Shown here: positions 61,328 to 64,000 of the stretch, one piece after another
Position numbering within the stretch: the stretch's first letter is position 1
Layout: each line of letters starts with the position of its first letter
From: Belliella baltica DSM 15883
Lineage (GTDB): Bacteria; Bacteroidota; Bacteroidia; Cytophagales; Cyclobacteriaceae
Reading direction: 5' to 3'
Assembly: GCF_000265405.1 (NCBI RefSeq)
Contig: NC_018010.1
Coordinates: forward strand, 2,191,501-2,255,500
DNA: 64,000 nucleotides
The notes under the pieces: model-generated
The model's database searches: none
What the model was told of the DNA's origin: nothing
What the model saw: only the letters and a program-made list of their open reading frames with translations
Program-made: the position numbers and the translations under genes

Positions 61328-62679
61328 TATTGTTTTTCAAAATATAAATCCCAAACATCTTCTAACCTCTTCGCTAAATTGAATGCTAAAAGTGGTGGAA
61401 CAGCATTTCCGATAATTTTATATGCTTGAGATGGACTAACTAAAAATGAACCCTTTCTACCGTTTTTGTTTTCAATTACAAAGTTATAGTCAGGTGGAAA
61501 CGTTTGTATTAAAGCACATTCCCGAACTGTCAATCTTCGTTCCTTAAGGCCTTCGGTTAATTCACTTGTAATTTGACCACCATTTTCCTTGGAAAGCCTC
61601 CTGAACTCTATATTTCCGTGATGTTCGGAACGGATAGTTGGTGATATGCCTGAAAGTTTAATTTCAGTTTGTCCTTGACAATGCTTACCCATAAATTTTG
61701 CTTTTGAATAAAATCGTTGGGATAAATCTTTTGTCGTATCTGGTTCTTCTAAATGCTGAAACAATTCCTTAAGTTGAACAAAGTCTTTTAAATTTTCACC
61801 CTCTACAGTATACGAGTGAGTAGGACTTGGATAAGGGTTGTAAATATCTGAAATGGCGACCTTCTCAATTTCCTTAAGTGCATTTTTGTTTAAAGCAGAT
61901 TTTTTTATTCCAACAAATATCACCCTTTCTCTTGATTGCGGAACACCAAAGTCTGCAGAATGCAATACTTTAGGTTCAAGCACAATGTAACCATTTCCAT
62001 TTGCGGAAGAAAAGTCACTTTGAATAATTGATTTTACGTCTCCTAGATTCACAAGTCCTTTTACATTTTCAGCTATGAATATCTTCGGTTGAGTTATCTC
62101 AATCACTTCTTTCATCCACATGTATAACTGCCCACGGGTTTCAATAGAGGCAGATTTATCCATTATCAATTCCCCTTTATGATTTTTATTGGAATTGAAT
62201 CCGTTTCTTTTTCCTGCAAGGCTGAAATCCTGGCAAGGAAACCCCCCTGTGACAATGTCAACTTCTTCAGGGAAAACGTTGACACCATTTTTATACATTT
62301 TGACAAGGTCAACAATGCTTTCCTTATAAAAATCTTGAGCATTGTGTCCCCGTTTTGTGAAATAATTGACCCAAGCATTTCTTGCGTCATTCAAAATATC
62401 GTTGGCAAAAACAGTCTTAAACCTTGTCTTTTTTAATTCAACAAAACCATTATTTAAGTCTTTCTCAATAAAATGTGGTGTAATGATTTCGTTTATTGAA
62501 TTCTTTAGGACAGAAAATCCACCTTCAAATCCCAGATCCATTCCTCCACAACCTGAAAAAAGAGAAAGTACATTTAATGTTTTCTTTTCTCTCTCCTTTG
62601 AAGTTTTTGGATTGTATAAAATATCCAACTGTGGTTCTTCAACTACGCTTATTTCAGTTTCAACACTTTCAGATCGCAT
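61327..62679 (-). CDS. DNA (cytosine-5) methyltransferase of the RM system
   Basis: A 450-residue C5-cytosine methylase. Motif I is LSLFSGCGGMDLGFEGGF (about 39-55). Motif IV has the catalytic cysteine C149 in GGFPCQDFSLAG, motif VI ENV at 204-206, motif VIII QSRER at 248-252, motif IX RRLTVRECALIQTFP near 381, and motif X GNAVPPLLAFN near 424. The target-recognition region is about 265-380. All motifs are intact, so it should be active. It starts 3 nt after the controller gene and overlaps the nuclease gene by 1 nt. Confidence 0.95.
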   Translation of the reverse strand: MRSESVETEISVVEEPQLDILYNPKTSKEREKKTLNVLSLFSGCGGMDLGFEGGFSVLKNSINEIITPHFIEKDLNNGFVELKKTRFKTVFANDILNDARNAWVNYFTKRGHNAQDFYKESIVDLVKMYKNGVNVFPEEVDIVTGGFPCQDFSLAGKRNGFNSNKNHKGELIMDKSASIETRGQLYMWMKEVIEITQPKIFIAENVKGLVNLGDVKSIIQSDFSSANGNGYIVLEPKVLHSADFGVPQSRERVIFVGIKKSALNKNALKEIEKVAISDIYNPYPSPTHSYTVEGENLKDFVQLKELFQHLEEPDTTKDLSQRFYSKAKFMGKHCQGQTEIKLSGISPTIRSEHHGNIEFRRLSKENGGQITSELTEGLKERRLTVRECALIQTFPPDYNFVIENKNGRKGSFLVSPSQAYKIIGNAVPPLLAFNLAKRLEDVWDLYFEKQ

Positions 62680-62682
62680 AGT

Positions 62683-63012
62683 TCAATTTTTTACAAGACT
62701 AGATCTTAGATAATTTACTTTCTGCTCCGCAGCTTTCAAAACTTTACTTGCACAATCTTCATCAACGATTTCATAAGCGATTCTCTCACTGATGAACTGA
62801 ACCAACAAGTCTTCTTTATCAAATTCTAAAATTTCAGCCAATTTAATTATTATATCTTTATTCGGTTTTCGTTCATTGCGTTCTATTTTACTTAAAATAG
62901 CCTGATCAATGTCGAGATAGGATGCAACTTGCCTGAGAAGTAGTCCCATACTTTCTCTTTTCGCTCTTATTGTTTGTCCTATGGGTTCCATATGAATTTT
63001 TTGTCTTGACAT
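62683..63012 (-). CDS. XRE-type controller (C) protein of the RM system
   Basis: A 109-residue helix-turn-helix protein. Residues about 11-65 form the lambda-repressor-like HTH (IGQTIRAKRESMGLLLRQVA, then DIDQAILSKIERNERKPNKD). The tail (about 70-109) is helical. Position ahead of M and R suggests a controller that times nuclease expression, although an Fn partner role in other Bacteroidota is not excluded. ATG at 63012 (MSRQ) lies 7 nt after a promoter box, implying a nearly leaderless mRNA; an internal ATG seven codons on is an alternative. Confidence 0.87.
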   Translation of the reverse strand: MSRQKIHMEPIGQTIRAKRESMGLLLRQVASYLDIDQAILSKIERNERKPNKDIIIKLAEILEFDKEDLLVQFISERIAYEIVDEDCASKVLKAAEQKVNYLRSSLVKN

Positions 63013-63017
63013 TATTA

Positions 63018-63050
63018 GTCAAATTTAAAATGTCAAATTTAATTATGCAA
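63018..63050 (-). promoter_or_regulatory. Promoter and tandem direct-repeat operator of the RM operon
   Basis: On the minus strand TTG (63050-63048), a 20-bp spacer and TAAATTTG (63027-63020) match the Bacteroidota promoter consensus, ending 7 nt before the controller ATG. The decamer gtcaaattta occurs twice in direct repeat, at 63018-63027 and 63032-63041 (14-bp period). The downstream copy covers the promoter box, so a bound controller could repress its own gene. Confidence 0.6.
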
Positions 63051-63195
63051 GTAGTAATTTATAAGTTATGAAATGAATTGATTTTCGTTATTGAAAAGCT
63101 TCCCTGTTCATTAATAAAGTTTTTAAGGCTGATGCACAATTTTGATATATTTACTTCACTAAAACTAATCCTTTTTTATCACTCAAGCAAAACAA

Positions 63196-64000
63196 TCAAT
63201 ACAGCAAATACGCCTTACTCTGCTCTTTAAACTTTTCCAAATCAGCTTGCCAGGTGGCTCGGATTTCTGGTTCGGTTTTGCCGGCTAGGATGTCTTTTCG
63301 GAGTTGGTCGGTACCGGCTAGTTTGTCGAAGAAATTGTTGAAGAATTTTTCCTTTTTGCCAGAGGTCTGATAGGCTTCTAGCAAATACTCCAAGGTAAAT
63401 CGATGTGTCAAGGGTTCATTTCTCAAATCTCTCCCGAAGCAAAGTTGATTTTGGTGTGGAGGATTTTTTGACATGCCTTCTATGCTGACAGGTTTGAAGG
63501 AAAACTCCCCATATTTAGCATCCGGAAAACCATACACTTGAAAAGGAAAATAAGTGCCTCTGCCAACAGAAATATCAGTTCCTTCGAAAAAGCAGAGTGA
63601 AGGATAAAGTCTAATAGAAAGATCATTCGGTAAATTGGGTGATGGCTTCACTGGTAAACTGTAAGCCATTTCTCTTGACCAATTTTCAACTTTGATGATT
63701 TCCAACTCTGTTTTCACCTTGTTTCTTAACCAACCTTCTCCATTGATCATTTGTGCAAGTTCCCCAACTGTAAGTCCATGGACAACAGGAATAGGATGCA
63801 TACCGACAAAACTTTCAAATCCCTTTTTCAAAACAGGTCCATCGATATAGTCTCCATTTGGATTTGGTCTATCCAAAATCAGCATGGGGACCTTATTTTC
63901 AGCAGCACTTTCCATCACATAATGCATGGTACTGATGTAGGTGTAAAAGCGCAAACCCACATCCTGCAAATCATATATGATCAAATCTAGCCCTTGAAGA
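63196..64000 (-). CDS. DUF1343 protein (NamZ-like exo-N-acetylmuramidase), 5' part missing
   Basis: The frame is open to the right edge (reading LQGLDLIIYDLQDVGLRFYT), so about 268 C-terminal residues are seen of a protein usually near 400. Conserved blocks are YDLQDVGLRFYTYISTMHYV, LDRPNPNGDYIDGPVL, FVGMHPIPVVHGLTVGELAQ, PNLPNDLSIRLYPSLCFFEG and SVGRGTYFPFQVYGFP. Bacillus and Tannerella NamZ of this family release MurNAc from the non-reducing end of peptidoglycan fragments. The true start lies outside the window. Confidence 0.9.
   Translation of the reverse strand, partial: LQGLDLIIYDLQDVGLRFYTYISTMHYVMESAAENKVPMLILDRPNPNGDYIDGPVLKKGFESFVGMHPIPVVHGLTVGELAQMINGEGWLRNKVKTELEIIKVENWSREMAYSLPVKPSPNLPNDLSIRLYPSLCFFEGTDISVGRGTYFPFQVYGFPDAKYGEFSFKPVSIEGMSKNPPHQNQLCFGRDLRNEPLTHRFTLEYLLEAYQTSGKKEKFFNNFFDKLAGTDQLRKDILAGKTEPEIRATWQADLEKFKEQSKAYLLY

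Noticed and set aside
60263..63012. The RM operon as part of a larger defence island or prophage
   Set aside because: Both flanks are ordinary chromosomal genes (DUF1343 and an exported protein); no integrase, phage gene or further defence gene is present.

Overview
The window looks like the chromosome of a Bacteroidota bacterium of the order Cytophagales, most plausibly a Cyclobacteriaceae member (Algoriphagus/Belliella-like). This is inferred from AT-rich DNA, few recognisable Shine-Dalgarno sites, several promoters of the Bacteroidota type (TTG about 20 bp upstream of TAnnTTTG), and lineage-typical families: the Bacteroidetes form of LptD, DUF6503 lipoproteins, a 58-residue histone H1-like protein, a triple-tyrosine/LuxR regulator, DUF1343 and an MsrA-MsrB lipoprotein. 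No rRNA, tRNA, CRISPR array, prophage or replication origin was seen.

Layout. 0-3.2 kb: the start of an IS256-type element running off the left edge, a membrane glycosyltransferase, and an IS3-type element with a classic A6G frameshift signal. 3.2-13.2 kb: two tandem lipoproteins, a tightly packed minus-strand operon (WD40 - DivIVA-like - folB - ChaN - DUF4268), then a phosphopantetheinyl transferase, a redoxin, a transglutaminase-like protein, an acyl-CoA carboxylase beta subunit and a cell-wall amidase. 13.3-23.7 kb: lptD, an unusual 786-bp spacer full of hairpins, then a surface-sugar locus: rmlA, a WecA-like transferase and a complete PglE-PglC-PglD-PglF set, which would make UDP-N,N'-diacetylbacillosamine and load it onto a lipid carrier. 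23.7-32.9 kb: AlkB, MsrAB, an outer-membrane barrel, a secreted M14 peptidase, an OmpA lipoprotein, and a 5'-truncated triple-Y regulator joined head-to-head to the last 49 codons of a GH16 glucanase. That joint reads as the scar of a deleted polysaccharide-utilisation locus.

33.4-34.5 kb is a gene-free kilobase of hairpin repeats followed by 16 exact-length 21-bp units. 34.5-39.8 kb: a double-RCK potassium channel and a second sugar cluster (GT4 glycosyltransferase, UDP-glucuronate 4-epimerase, rmlB). 40-59 kb: a secreted BNR-repeat protein, an M1 peptidase, the histone-like protein, an alpha-oxoamine synthase (sphingolipid or sulfonolipid), a coupled biotin carboxylase - DUF1015 - Maf operon, a TonB-like protein, a TolC/adaptor pair lacking its pump, serine dehydratase, PabC-like transaminase, thymidylate synthase and an MMPL transporter. 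59-63 kb: a hypothetical protein whose C-terminal tail is encoded by a dispersed 32-bp repeat, then a compact type II restriction-modification operon (controller, C5-cytosine methyltransferase, PD-(D/E)XK nuclease) with an apparently leaderless promoter. The right edge cuts a DUF1343 gene.

The strongest candidates for under-described biology are the 21-bp array with its hairpin mosaic, the PUL deletion scar, and the RM cassette with a nuclease of unassigned specificity. Nothing in the window is clearly a wholly new multi-gene system.
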